From assembly GCF_003387355.1 (NCBI RefSeq), contig NZ_QUNH01000001.1:1659510-1723509 (forward strand): a stretch of 64,000 nt of DNA, in the 5' to 3' direction. This document shows positions 53,087-62,376 of this stretch, piece after piece. Numbering within the stretch: the first letter of the stretch is position 1; each line of letters opens with the position of its first letter. Under the pieces are notes generated by a model that was not told the DNA's origin, made no database searches, and saw only the letters and a list, made by a program, of their open reading frames with translations. This DNA is from Winogradskyella sediminis (GTDB lineage: Bacteria; Bacteroidota; Bacteroidia; Flavobacteriales; Flavobacteriaceae). Made by a program: the position numbers and the translations under genes.

Positions 53087-55633
53087 ATGAATCAAACGCT
53101 TTATGCTTCAAAATCATTTACTTACAACGACGTTTTAAAAGAATGTTTAGCTTATTTTAATAACGACGAACTTGCCACAACTACTTGGATTAACAAGTAT
53201 TGTTTAAAGGATAGGCATGGTAATTATTTAGAGAAATCGCCAGATGATATGCACCAAAGGATGGCTAGGGAATTTGGTCGGATAGAAAATAAATATGCGC
53301 TTACGGATACCATTTCAGAACACCTATCAGAGTATGGGAAAATTAGAAAACCGTTAGATGAACCTAAAATATATCAACTTTTTAAAGATTTCAAATATGT
53401 AATTCCTCAAGGTAGTGTCATGTTTGGATTGGGTAATGAACACGTTATTGCATCTTTGTCCAATTGTATCGTGGTGCCTTCCGTTTTAGATTCTTATGGT
53501 GGAGTTTGTAATACCGACGAGCAATTAGCACAATTGTTCAAAAGACGTTGTGGAGTAGGAGTGGACTTATCCGAACTGCGACCAAAAAATGCTTTAGTGT
53601 CTAATGCAGCGGGTTCGACAACGGGAGCAGTGTCGTTTATGAATCGTTTTTCGAACACCACAAGAGAGGTTGCACAAAACGGAAGACGTGGAGCTCTAAT
53701 GCTTACCATGGACGTCAAACATCCAGATATTGAAGATTTTATTACCATTAAGCAAGATTTAACCAAAATTACAGGTGCTAATATTTCCATTCGTTTGTCA
53801 GATGAATTTATGCAAGCCGTTGTTAACAACACTAAATTCACCTTACAATGGCCTATTGATAGTAAAACACCACAATACACAAAGGAGATTGATGCCAAAG
53901 ATCTTTGGGATAAAATTATAACCTGTGCGCACAATACTGCAGAACCCGGTTTGATTTTTTGGGACCGACAACATCAGTATTCTACCTCGTCTGTATATCC
54001 TGAATTTAAAAATAGTTCTACCAATCCATGTTCAGAAATTGCCATGCAAGGTGGTGATAGTTGCCGATTGATTGCTGTGAATCTATTCAGTTTTGTGGAT
54101 AAACCATTTACTAAGAAAGCGAAATTCAACTTTAAGAAATTCTACGAAGTAGTTTATGAAACGCAGCGTTTGATGGACGATTTAGTCGATTTAGAACTCG
54201 AAGCTGTAGAACGTATTTTAACTAAAATTAATGCAGATCCAGAACCGGATGCCATTAAAAGAAATGAAAAGGACTTATGGAATCTTCTCGCTGAAACCGG
54301 TAGAAAAGGACGGCGTACAGGCTTAGGGTTTACAGCTCTAGCCGATGCCGTTGCGGCCTTAGGAATTAAATTTGATACTGATGAAGCCTTAACTGTTGTG
54401 GATGATATAATGAAAACAAAAATGACGGCCGAGTTTGATAGTAGTATAGATATGGCCATCACAAGAGGTCAGTTTGAAGTCTTTAACAGAAATATTGAAG
54501 ACACTTCAGAATTTGTGCAAATGTTGGCTAATGAATTTCCTAATACGTACAACCGTATGATGGAACACGGCCGAAGAAATATATCCATAAGTACCGTTGC
54601 CCCAACTGGCTCGTTGAGTATGTTAGCACAAGTGTCATCAGGAATTGAGCCGGTGTTCTTATTGTCTTACGTAAGACGACGCAAAGTGAATACCAACGAT
54701 AACAATTCTAAAGTCGACTTTGTAGATGATTTAGGTGATGCCTTTGAAGAGTTTACTGTGTACCATAAAAAGTTTGAAACTTGGATGAACATTACAGGTG
54801 AAACTGAAATAGCAGACAGTCCATATGCCGGAGCAACAGCACCAGAAATTGACTGGAAAAAGCGTGTGGAATTACAAGCTTTGGTTCAAAAATATACAAC
54901 GCATTCCATTAGCTCTACGATTAATTTGGCTAAAGATGTTACGGTAGATTTGGTCGGTGATATTTACGTGGACTCTTGGGAAAAAGGCTTAAAAGGCATT
55001 ACGGTGTATAGAGATGGGTCTCGAAGTGGCATTTTAGTCGCAACCGATGAGAAAACAAAGGAGGACAAAATAACCACAACGGAAACCTTAGTCGCCAAAC
55101 GCCCAGATAAAATTGAAGCCGAAATTGTGCGTTTTCATAATGAGTCCGAAAAATGGTTAGCCGTCATCGGTTTAGTGGAAGGCCGCCCTTATGAAATTTT
55201 TACAGGCCAAATGAAGGACGCGTTTAATTTACCAGAATGGGTGAATAAAGGTTGGGTCATTAAACAGCGCAACAACGATGGATCGTCACGGTATGATTTT
55301 CAATACATCGATAATGAAGGCTATAATATAACGATTGAAGGCTTGTCGCGATCATTCGATAAAGAATTTTGGAATTACGCCAAATTAATATCAGGTGTGT
55401 TACGTCACGGTATGCCAATACCTTATGTGGTAGATTTAATTCAGAATTTAAATTTATACGACGATCATATCAACACCTGGAAAAATGGAGTCGCCAGAGC
55501 TTTAAAACGTTTTGTGCCAGAGGGAACAGAAGCTGTGGATAAAAAGTGTCCTAGCTGTAATGATCCAGAGGGTTTAATTTTTGAAGAAGGGTGTTTAAAG
55601 TGTAAAAGCTGTGGGTATTCTAAATGTGGCTAA
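53087..55633 (+). CDS. nrdJ: Adenosylcobalamin-dependent (class II) ribonucleotide reductase
   Basis: Enzyme of 848 residues making deoxyribonucleotides with a cobalamin-generated thiyl radical. Cysteines are in SNCIVVPSV, in the NxCxE motif NPCSEIAMQ (radical Cys) and in GGDSCRLIAVNL. RRCGVGVDLSELRP, QNGRRGALML and APTGSLSMLAQVSSGIEPVF follow. The C-terminus is a zinc-ribbon-like CPSCND...CLKCKSCGYSKCG that renews the active-site disulfide. Oxygen independence suits variable aeration. No cobalamin riboswitch is seen in the 231 bp upstream. Confidence 0.95.
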   Translation: MNQTLYASKSFTYNDVLKECLAYFNNDELATTTWINKYCLKDRHGNYLEKSPDDMHQRMAREFGRIENKYALTDTISEHLSEYGKIRKPLDEPKIYQLFKDFKYVIPQGSVMFGLGNEHVIASLSNCIVVPSVLDSYGGVCNTDEQLAQLFKRRCGVGVDLSELRPKNALVSNAAGSTTGAVSFMNRFSNTTREVAQNGRRGALMLTMDVKHPDIEDFITIKQDLTKITGANISIRLSDEFMQAVVNNTKFTLQWPIDSKTPQYTKEIDAKDLWDKIITCAHNTAEPGLIFWDRQHQYSTSSVYPEFKNSSTNPCSEIAMQGGDSCRLIAVNLFSFVDKPFTKKAKFNFKKFYEVVYETQRLMDDLVDLELEAVERILTKINADPEPDAIKRNEKDLWNLLAETGRKGRRTGLGFTALADAVAALGIKFDTDEALTVVDDIMKTKMTAEFDSSIDMAITRGQFEVFNRNIEDTSEFVQMLANEFPNTYNRMMEHGRRNISISTVAPTGSLSMLAQVSSGIEPVFLLSYVRRRKVNTNDNNSKVDFVDDLGDAFEEFTVYHKKFETWMNITGETEIADSPYAGATAPEIDWKKRVELQALVQKYTTHSISSTINLAKDVTVDLVGDIYVDSWEKGLKGITVYRDGSRSGILVATDEKTKEDKITTTETLVAKRPDKIEAEIVRFHNESEKWLAVIGLVEGRPYEIFTGQMKDAFNLPEWVNKGWVIKQRNNDGSSRYDFQYIDNEGYNITIEGLSRSFDKEFWNYAKLISGVLRHGMPIPYVVDLIQNLNLYDDHINTWKNGVARALKRFVPEGTEAVDKKCPSCNDPEGLIFEEGCLKCKSCGYSKCG

Positions 55634-55710
55634 AATTCCTACGAAAGCGAAAATCGAAGATTCAGCGTAGCTAATCTCATCAACGATAATAAATCACCTG
55701 AAATAAATCT

Positions 55711-55745
55711 AAGACCTCAAAGTTTTATAAACCTTGAGGTCTTTT
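55711..55745 (+). terminator. Intrinsic terminator of nrdJ
   Basis: AAGACCTCAA and TTGAGGTCTT form a stem extended by GTTT/AAAC, with T residues after it. Confidence 0.82.
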
Positions 55746-55961
55746 ATTAATAATTTAGATATTCAAAATTGGAGTCGTCTAAAACAGTAAAAAAGCTAAG
55801 TAATATTTATTATATTTCATTGTTGTTTAATATTTGAGCATGACAGAAATCTAGTATTTTAAAAAATCAGAGGACATTTTATTCTAAAAAAAATAGATTT
55901 AAATTTGAGTAATCCTGCAAGGTTTCAAAAACCTTGTAGGTATAAATTAAAATGAAATAAT
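55746..55961. other. Intergenic stretch after nrdJ
   Basis: AT-rich sequence; the gene-free span from 55634 is 328 bp with the terminator. It contains palindrome copy 3 (55914-55940). Nothing else recognised. Confidence 0.5.
55914..55940. repeat. Intergenic palindrome CCTGCAAGG type, copy 3
   Basis: Arms CCTGCAAGGTTT and AAACCTTGTAGG around a short A-rich centre, 21 bp before the DUF1801 start. Almost identical to copy 1 at 28889. Confidence 0.78.
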
Positions 55962-56330
55962 GTGAACCCAGCAGAAGCACACATCCTAAACCAACCCGAA
56001 CCTTTCAAATCTATATTTTTGCATTTGCAGGTGTTGATTGAACATACCTTACCAGAGGCCGATTTATTATACAAATGGAGAATGCCATGCTATTACGTAG
56101 ATAAGCGACCAATCTGCTATCTCAATAAAAGTAAAGATTATGTAGATGTCGGTTTTTGGCATTCTGCACACTTATTAAAACAATGGGATGCGTATTTAAT
56201 TTCTGAAAACCGCAAAGTCGTAAAATCATTACGCTACAAAACGCTAGATGATATTGATGATGCTGTTTTTATTTCCATTTTAAAAGAAGTGGAAGGATTG
56301 AAGGAAAAAGGGTTTTATAAGAAAGGGTAG
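55962..56330 (+). CDS. DUF1801 domain protein
   Basis: Protein of 122 residues starting with GTG. LYKWRMPCYYVDKRPICYLNKSKDYVDVGFWHSAHL matches in pieces the YdhG/DUF1801 fold (key blocks YKWRMPCYYV and VDVGFWHSA). This is a small domain similar to frataxin-like/YdhG proteins, without assigned reaction. No signal peptide. Confidence 0.82.
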   Translation: MNPAEAHILNQPEPFKSIFLHLQVLIEHTLPEADLLYKWRMPCYYVDKRPICYLNKSKDYVDVGFWHSAHLLKQWDAYLISENRKVVKSLRYKTLDDIDDAVFISILKEVEGLKEKGFYKKG

Positions 56331-56522
56331 ATTTTAGTGTTCAGTTTTCAGTGTTCAGTTGGTAGCTAGTATGAGAAATAAGTTATTAAATCGTTGCCTC
56401 AAATTACTCTACGCATCTCCGTGGATCCTCCGTACATTCAGCATAATTCCCACTTTGCATCTCAAGGTCTTTCGGAGAAACATTCTTCACTTTGAAACTC
56501 TGCACCTCTGAAACTTTACAAC

Positions 56523-56888
56523 TTATTTCACCAGCCACATCCCTAAAAACACTGCCAAAAACCCAACGACAAAACTCGCCACCGTATAAACCGCAAAACT
56601 CATAAAGTCCCCCGATTTTAAAAACACATGATTCTCATAAGCAAAGGTAGAAAACGTGGTAAATCCACCACAAAACCCTGTCGCTAAAAGTAAGGTCTGA
56701 CTCTGAGAGAGCGTATCGTTTTTAGCTGCTAAGCTAAGAATAATCCCAATGAGTAAACTCCCTATAATATTGGCTACAAAAGTACCATAAGGAATTCCTG
56801 TTTCAGAATTATTGAGCCATTTACCGATTATAAAACGGAGTACGCTTCCGAAGCCACCACCAAGAAATACGAATATAAGTTGTTTCAA
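56523..56888 (-). CDS. crcB: Fluoride ion channel CrcB
   Basis: Membrane protein of 121 residues with four helices, the Fluc fluoride exporter family. GGGFGSVLRFIIGKWL, GTFVANIIGSLLIGI with the conserved Asn, and TGFCGGFTTFSTFAYE with the phenylalanine box are intact. It works as an antiparallel dimer to expel fluoride. No fluoride riboswitch is evident upstream (56889-57034). Confidence 0.93.
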   Translation of the reverse strand: MKQLIFVFLGGGFGSVLRFIIGKWLNNSETGIPYGTFVANIIGSLLIGIILSLAAKNDTLSQSQTLLLATGFCGGFTTFSTFAYENHVFLKSGDFMSFAVYTVASFVVGFLAVFLGMWLVK

Positions 56889-57034
56889 TTGTGTTTAGTT
56901 TTTAGTTGGTCGTTGATAGTTGCTGATTCAAAGTATATGATGTTTACTTATCAGTTTCAAAATAGGGCATCAAGTTATTTAGTTATAATCTTAATCACGA
57001 TTTAATATTATTTTTTTTAGCTTCACACTTCAAA

Positions 57035-58054
57035 CTACTTAACGGCAACATAAATTTCAGTTATCCAATTTGCTGGATTTAACTCATTTGTAGGGTCGGT
57101 TAAATAAGTTTCAAGCATTGGTCCTCCTTCAATCATTTCTAAATTATTATCAGAGATATACTTCATCGTAGCATCCCAAGCGTCTTTCAAATTAGAATAG
57201 TTCCCTTTTAAAACAGTTTTTACTGCTGTAAATGATTCTAGTTTTCCTGTTAAAATTTCGGCTTCGTCTGTTATAACCTTAGAATTTGTAGGAACGCATG
57301 CAGAGAACATTACGGCATCATTTTCTTCATCCCATTTGTGATATAAAATAAACGGTGGACCAGCCATAGTTACATTATGAGTTATGGCGTAGGCACCAAC
57401 TTTTGGTAACATAGTAGACATACTTTCTTTAAAATCCTTAAATTTAGTTGAAGTTGTATTGTAAAGATAGTAGCCTCCGCTGTGTTGTGTAATACCTTCA
57501 GTGGTAATGCTATAAACTTTCATCTCGGCTTGTATAACACTATCTAGTTTCTCTAATCCTCTTTCATAATCCGGACCAATTTGTTTTTCCATGCCACCAG
57601 AAAACGCAGACCACATTTTAAAGCCAAACGGTAAGTTGTCTCCAGAAATTGACCAAGTGACATCTGTAGAACCATCCGTGTTGGGTTTTAAATCCCAAGT
57701 GACTTTAGATTTTGGGAATTCTGCAAACTGCATGTCTTGCGTTATTGAGGTCTTAGGATTAGTGTCTGTAGTCGTCATGTGGCCAATGTCTCCATCCTCG
57801 TTCCATTGGTAAGAACCTCCAATACCTTTGGTAGTCTCGCCAAGTGTTACCTCAATATCAGGGTTATGTTCCACCCAAGGGTTCCATGCTTCCCAATTTT
57901 TAAAATCAATGACGTTGTCATAGACTACAGATGTAGGCGCTTTAATTGTTCTTGTTCGTGTAACTTCATAAGAATTTGGCTGTACTGCAATATAAATAGA
58001 AACGCCAATGACAATGATTAATAGTAATAAAAGTAAGGATTTAAAAGCTTTCAT
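57035..58054 (-). CDS. SRPBCC plus GyrI-like domain protein
   Basis: Protein of 339 residues with an N-terminal membrane anchor (residues about 5-24). Then comes a START-like SRPBCC ligand-binding domain (TIKAPTSVVYDNVIDFKNWEAWNPW, about 30-175) and a C-terminal GyrI-like effector-binding domain (about 180-339; GPPFILYHKWDEEND, TGKLESFTAVKTVLKGNYSNL). Such fusions bind hydrophobic small molecules; the ligand is unknown. Single gene, divergent from the DPP III gene. Confidence 0.85.
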   Translation of the reverse strand: MKAFKSLLLLLLIIVIGVSIYIAVQPNSYEVTRTRTIKAPTSVVYDNVIDFKNWEAWNPWVEHNPDIEVTLGETTKGIGGSYQWNEDGDIGHMTTTDTNPKTSITQDMQFAEFPKSKVTWDLKPNTDGSTDVTWSISGDNLPFGFKMWSAFSGGMEKQIGPDYERGLEKLDSVIQAEMKVYSITTEGITQHSGGYYLYNTTSTKFKDFKESMSTMLPKVGAYAITHNVTMAGPPFILYHKWDEENDAVMFSACVPTNSKVITDEAEILTGKLESFTAVKTVLKGNYSNLKDAWDATMKYISDNNLEMIEGGPMLETYLTDPTNELNPANWITEIYVAVK

Positions 58055-58147
58055 GTACAGGAATTAAATTAGTATATCTCAAAGATAGTGATTTTATGAT
58101 ATGTGATATATATATTACATTTGTGTACAACTAAATAAAATAAACAC

Positions 58148-60184
58148 ATGAATTTAAAATCATTATTTAAAATTTGCCTTCTCGCTTTCATCCTTGTTTC
58201 ATGTAAGAATGAAGTTAAAGAAGAACCCATTGAAACCGTAGCGACTACAGAAACGGATTTTAGTTTTAATGTTGAAGAATTTGCAGATATTAAAATTTTG
58301 CGTTACCAGATTCCAGGATGGGATAATTTAACGTTAAAAGAACAGAAGTTAGTCTATTATTTAACTCAAGCCGGTCTAGAAGGTCGAGATATTATGTGGG
58401 ACCAAAATTACAGACATAACCTTAAAATTAGACAAGCATTAGAAAATATTTATACCAACTATACAGGAGATAAATCAACAGAAGATTGGAAAAATTTTGA
58501 AACCTTCTTAAAACGTGTTTGGTTTAGTAATGGAATTCACCATCATTATTCTAACGCTAAATTGGTTCCTGAGTTTGGTAAAGCGTATTTCAACGAATTA
58601 TTAACAGCAACAAATACAAGCTTAGAAGGTGAAGCTTTAGAGGTTTTATTTAATGATAAAGACGCTAAAAAAGTGAATCAGGCTAAAGGTATTGATAATG
58701 TATTAGAATCTGCCGTTAATTTTTATGGTCCGGATGTAACCAATGCAGATGTGGCAAATTTCTACAAAACTAAAACATCTCCAAATCCAGAAAAGCCATT
58801 ATCTTATGGTTTAAACTCAAAATTGGTTAAAGAAGATGGTGTTTTAAAAGAGCGCGTTTATAAATCTGGTGGCTTATATGGAGCAGCAATAGACGAAATT
58901 ATTAAGTGGCTAGAAAAAGCACAAGGGGGTGCAGAAAATAAAGCACAAGGAGATGCTATAGGTTTATTAATAGAGTATTATAAAACAGGTGATTTACAGA
59001 CTTGGGACGACTATAATGTGGCTTGGACAGCAGCTACAGAAGGAAATATAGATTACATTAATAGCTTTATAGAAGTGTATAACGATCCTTTAGGTTATAG
59101 AGGATCTTATGAAACTATCGTTCAGATTAATGATTTTGACATGTCTGAAAAGATGGCTGTATTATCTGAAAATGCACAATGGTTTGAAGATAATTCTCCA
59201 TTGATGGATGAACATAAAAAAGATAGTGTAGTTGGTGTAACATACAAAGTGGTGAATGTTGCAGGTGAAGCAGGTGATGCCTCTCCAAGTACGCCAATCG
59301 GAGTTAATTTACCAAATGCCAACTGGATTAGAGCTGCAGTGGGTAGTAAATCTGTATCGTTAGGAAACATTATTAATGCCTATAATAATGCAGGTGGTAC
59401 TGGTCGTTTAAAAGAATTTGCTCACGATGAAGAAGAGGTGCAATTAGAAGAACAATACGGACAAATTGCAGATAAATTACATACAGCATTGCATGAAGTA
59501 ATTGGGCATGCTTCCGGACAATTAAATCCTGGAGTAGGTGAGACCAAAGAAACACTTAAAACCTATGCATCTACTTTAGAAGAAGGACGTGCAGATTTAG
59601 TAGGTTTATATTATTTATACGATTCTAAATTACAAGAATTAGGATTGGTAGACGACTGGAAAAAAGTTGGAAAAGCAGCATTTGATGGCTACATTAGAAA
59701 TGGTCTAATGACGCAGTTAGTGCGATTGGATTTAGGAGACGATGTCGAAGAAGCACACATGCGAAACAGACAATGGGTTTCGGCTTGGGCATACGAAAAA
59801 GGAAAAGCCGACAATGTTATTGAAAAAGTAACTCGCGACGGAAAAACGTATTTTAATATTAATGATTACGATAAATTACACGATTTATTCGGACAATTAT
59901 TAAGAGAAACACAACGTATTAAGTCGGAAGGAGATTACGAAGCTGTAGAAGCTTTAGTAGAAGGCTATGGTGTAAAGGTCGATCAAGATATTCATGCTGA
60001 AGTTTTAGAGCGTAACAAACAATTTCCATCTCCACCTTATAGTGGTTTTGTAAATCCGGTTTTAGTACCAGAAATGAATGATGCTGGTGAAATTACAGCC
60101 ATTAAAGTAACACAACCTAATTCATTTGCAGAACAGATGTTAAACTATAGTAAAGATTATAATAATCTTCCTGATGTCAATTAA
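58148..60184 (+). CDS. Dipeptidyl peptidase III-type metalloprotease (lipoprotein)
   Basis: M49-family zinc peptidase of 678 residues. The zinc motif HEVIGH is at 449-454 and the second motif EEGRAD at 478-483. A lipoprotein signal (LLAFILVSC, Cys19) places it in the envelope, unlike the cytosolic eukaryotic enzyme. It would remove dipeptides from oligopeptide N-termini. TACATTTG at 58116-58123 fits a -7 box. A strong terminator follows. Confidence 0.93.
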   Translation: MNLKSLFKICLLAFILVSCKNEVKEEPIETVATTETDFSFNVEEFADIKILRYQIPGWDNLTLKEQKLVYYLTQAGLEGRDIMWDQNYRHNLKIRQALENIYTNYTGDKSTEDWKNFETFLKRVWFSNGIHHHYSNAKLVPEFGKAYFNELLTATNTSLEGEALEVLFNDKDAKKVNQAKGIDNVLESAVNFYGPDVTNADVANFYKTKTSPNPEKPLSYGLNSKLVKEDGVLKERVYKSGGLYGAAIDEIIKWLEKAQGGAENKAQGDAIGLLIEYYKTGDLQTWDDYNVAWTAATEGNIDYINSFIEVYNDPLGYRGSYETIVQINDFDMSEKMAVLSENAQWFEDNSPLMDEHKKDSVVGVTYKVVNVAGEAGDASPSTPIGVNLPNANWIRAAVGSKSVSLGNIINAYNNAGGTGRLKEFAHDEEEVQLEEQYGQIADKLHTALHEVIGHASGQLNPGVGETKETLKTYASTLEEGRADLVGLYYLYDSKLQELGLVDDWKKVGKAAFDGYIRNGLMTQLVRLDLGDDVEEAHMRNRQWVSAWAYEKGKADNVIEKVTRDGKTYFNINDYDKLHDLFGQLLRETQRIKSEGDYEAVEALVEGYGVKVDQDIHAEVLERNKQFPSPPYSGFVNPVLVPEMNDAGEITAIKVTQPNSFAEQMLNYSKDYNNLPDVN

Positions 60185-60210
60185 GAACCATTGTTCTAAT
60201 CAAGATAAGA

Positions 60211-60242
60211 AAAGCACTTACAATCCTGTAAGTGCTTTTTTT
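60211..60242 (+). terminator. Intrinsic terminator of DPP III gene
   Basis: AAAGCACTTACA and its complement around a 4 nt loop, followed by T residues. Confidence 0.92.
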
Positions 60243-60545
60243 ATGGTGTAGCGTTTATAACTTAAACAGCTGCTAAACACTTTAAAACAATGGTGTACTT
60301 TTCTATAGACAATTACGTTTTACCGTAAACTTTGTGGATCTTTTAGGTGTATCTTTGATTCTTAACAGAACGATGATATATCGATGACATAACGTTTATT
60401 TAAAAAATAAAATTAACTTCGTAACGGATTATACTATAACATATTAAAACTGTTGTTGTCCTTTTGTATTAATGGGATAAGCATACACTAAGTTGTGATA
60501 TAACGAGTTGGCAATAATTAAACTCGATTGATATAAATCATAAGA
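60243..60545. other. Intergenic stretch before the AraC gene
   Basis: About 300 bp. TTTG (60340-60343 region) and TATCTTTG near 60349-60356 resemble promoter boxes with a short spacer. No RNA gene or repeat seen. Confidence 0.4.
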
Positions 60546-61397
60546 ATGAATCGTGAAATAATAGATATAAATGATTACACAATCTTGTTGGAAGAGGCTT
60601 CTACCGAAAATAATTTAATAGATTCATGTTTTTTTGACGAGCCAGTAATAGCTATCGCCTTTTATGGTACAGGTGATGTTGGTCTTAATGTAAAATTTGA
60701 TGGAAAAACCAAAAAGTTCCATCACACCAAAGGTATGGTACTATCATTTTATGCAGATAATATGGTAGAATTTGAACATCATGTTTCCAAACTAAAATCG
60801 CTGCAATGTCTAGTAATCGCTACAACAATAAGAAACATAGACAAATTGCCTAATGGTGAAGGTCAATTCTTGGAACAATTTTTATACCAATTAATACACC
60901 CAAAAGACCATTATGTTGAAGGTCCTGTATTTAATATGAGCCCAGAAATGTTTCAATTAGTTGAACAGTTCTTCAGCAATACTTACGAAGGTGAGATTAA
61001 AATGATGTTTTATAAAAGCCATATCACAGCTTTACTTTCTCATTATTTTGGACAATTGGCACAACAACAAAACACAAAACTTGATACTTCGCAAATAGAA
61101 AAAATCAATCTTGCTCAAGAAATTTTATTATCCGATTTAGAAAGTCCACCTTCCTTAACAGAATTGGCCAACAGAATTGGAACTAACACAAATAAGCTTA
61201 AAATAGAATTTAAAGCACAGTTTGGCGTTCCGGTTTTCAAATACTTACAAAACGAACGTTTAAAAAAAGCCTACAGTTTAATTAAAAACGAACAAAAAAC
61301 AATTCAAGAAGCCGCTTGGGCTGTAGGTTACGATAGTTTGGGTTCTTTCTCTAACGCTTTTGAAAAAAAGTTTGGCTACAGACCTAGCCAAGTGTAA
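60546..61397 (+). CDS. AraC-family transcription regulator
   Basis: Regulator of 283 residues. The N-terminal part (about 1-180) resembles ligand-sensing regions of flavobacterial AraC proteins without clear family. The C-terminal double helix-turn-helix has SLTELANRIGTNTNKLKIEFKAQFG and IQEAAWAVGYDSLGSFSNAFEKKFGYRPSQ split as the two HTH units. It probably controls the three genes behind it (61488-63213). Confidence 0.93.
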   Translation: MNREIIDINDYTILLEEASTENNLIDSCFFDEPVIAIAFYGTGDVGLNVKFDGKTKKFHHTKGMVLSFYADNMVEFEHHVSKLKSLQCLVIATTIRNIDKLPNGEGQFLEQFLYQLIHPKDHYVEGPVFNMSPEMFQLVEQFFSNTYEGEIKMMFYKSHITALLSHYFGQLAQQQNTKLDTSQIEKINLAQEILLSDLESPPSLTELANRIGTNTNKLKIEFKAQFGVPVFKYLQNERLKKAYSLIKNEQKTIQEAAWAVGYDSLGSFSNAFEKKFGYRPSQV

Positions 61398-61487
61398 AAT
61401 TCTTTTCGAATAAATCATAATTCTTTCTGAATAAGTCGCTGGAAGACAGCTACTATAGATTTGTATCATAATTTAAAACTAAAGATT

Positions 61488-61883
61488 ATGGTCAGTAAAA
61501 ATTTATTTAGCATTGTATGTGGCATACTCGTTTGGATTTTAGGCGTTAGCTTTTACCTCTTATCATTTTATGTTCCCATATTAGAAAATCCGGAACTACA
61601 ATCTAATATCGCATTGGCTTTGGGTATTATACCTAGCGCATGTATAGGAACATATCTGTTCTATACGAAAAGTTACATAAAACCATCTACATTGGGGCTT
61701 ACATTCGTTATGGTGGCTACGCTTCTAGATGTAATAATCACAGTTCCAGTATTTATAATTCCAAATGGTGGAAGTTATTCAGAATTTTTCGGAGACCCAA
61801 TGTTTTACACAATTTTAGTTGAGTTTTACTTCATTGTATTCTATTTCGGAAATCATTTAACCAATAAAAAAATCAAAGCATGA
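61488..61883 (+). CDS. DUF5367-type membrane protein
   Basis: Membrane protein of 131 residues with four hydrophobic segments. GGSYSEFFGDPMFYTILVEFYFIV near the end and the general pattern match DUF5367. ATG 61488 is preferred over an upstream TTG at 61461. Its stop overlaps the next start by 4 bp, so both belong to one unit. Function unknown. Confidence 0.75.
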   Translation: MVSKNLFSIVCGILVWILGVSFYLLSFYVPILENPELQSNIALALGIIPSACIGTYLFYTKSYIKPSTLGLTFVMVATLLDVIITVPVFIIPNGGSYSEFFGDPMFYTILVEFYFIVFYFGNHLTNKKIKA

Positions 61884-62365
61884 AAACTATTGTTTTTTTT
61901 ATTACGGTTTTATTGAATGCACTTTCCACAGGTTTTTTCTTCGCTTGGTCAGTTTCAGTCATATTGGGCACTAACAAAATAGGTCATTTAAACTATTTAG
62001 AAACAATGCAAAATATTAATAGAGAAATCTTGAATCCGGTGTTCTTCATTGTGTTCTTTGGAAGTTTAATCGCATTGGGAATAACTACTTATTTACAGTT
62101 CAACAACAAAACTGTATTTGTGTTAGTCTTGGCATCAACAATCATTTATCTAATTGGCACTTTTGGAGTTACAGCTTTTGGAAATGTTCCCTTAAACAAT
62201 GAACTAGAAGCATTAACCATTACCAATCTTAAAGCAATAGAGCTAAAGAGTTTTAGAACCTATTATGAAAGTGCTTGGAATCATTTCCATAGTATAAGAA
62301 CCATTTCGAGTATAGTTTCATTCATACTATTACTTATATCAATATTTATTCAAAAAACATTTTAA
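61880..62365 (+). CDS. DUF1772 membrane protein (anthrone oxygenase-like)
   Basis: Membrane protein of 161 residues with four hydrophobic segments. ALSTGFFFAWSVSVI and the NREILNPVFFIVFFGS block are typical of DUF1772, whose distant relatives include anthrone oxygenases. FGNVPLNNELE lies in the second half. It is often found next to AraC and NmrA-type genes, as here. Substrate unknown. Confidence 0.82.
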   Translation: MKTIVFFITVLLNALSTGFFFAWSVSVILGTNKIGHLNYLETMQNINREILNPVFFIVFFGSLIALGITTYLQFNNKTVFVLVLASTIIYLIGTFGVTAFGNVPLNNELEALTITNLKAIELKSFRTYYESAWNHFHSIRTISSIVSFILLLISIFIQKTF

Positions 62366-62376
62366 AACAATTCATT

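Noticed and set aside
55914..55940. Palindrome copy 3 as terminator
   Set aside because: No T-run on either strand, and a better nrdJ terminator is at 55711-55745.
56331..56522. Low-complexity stretch with repeated TGTTCAGT before crcB
   Set aside because: Short direct repeats of unclear origin; no gene, RNA or mobile element signature could be established.
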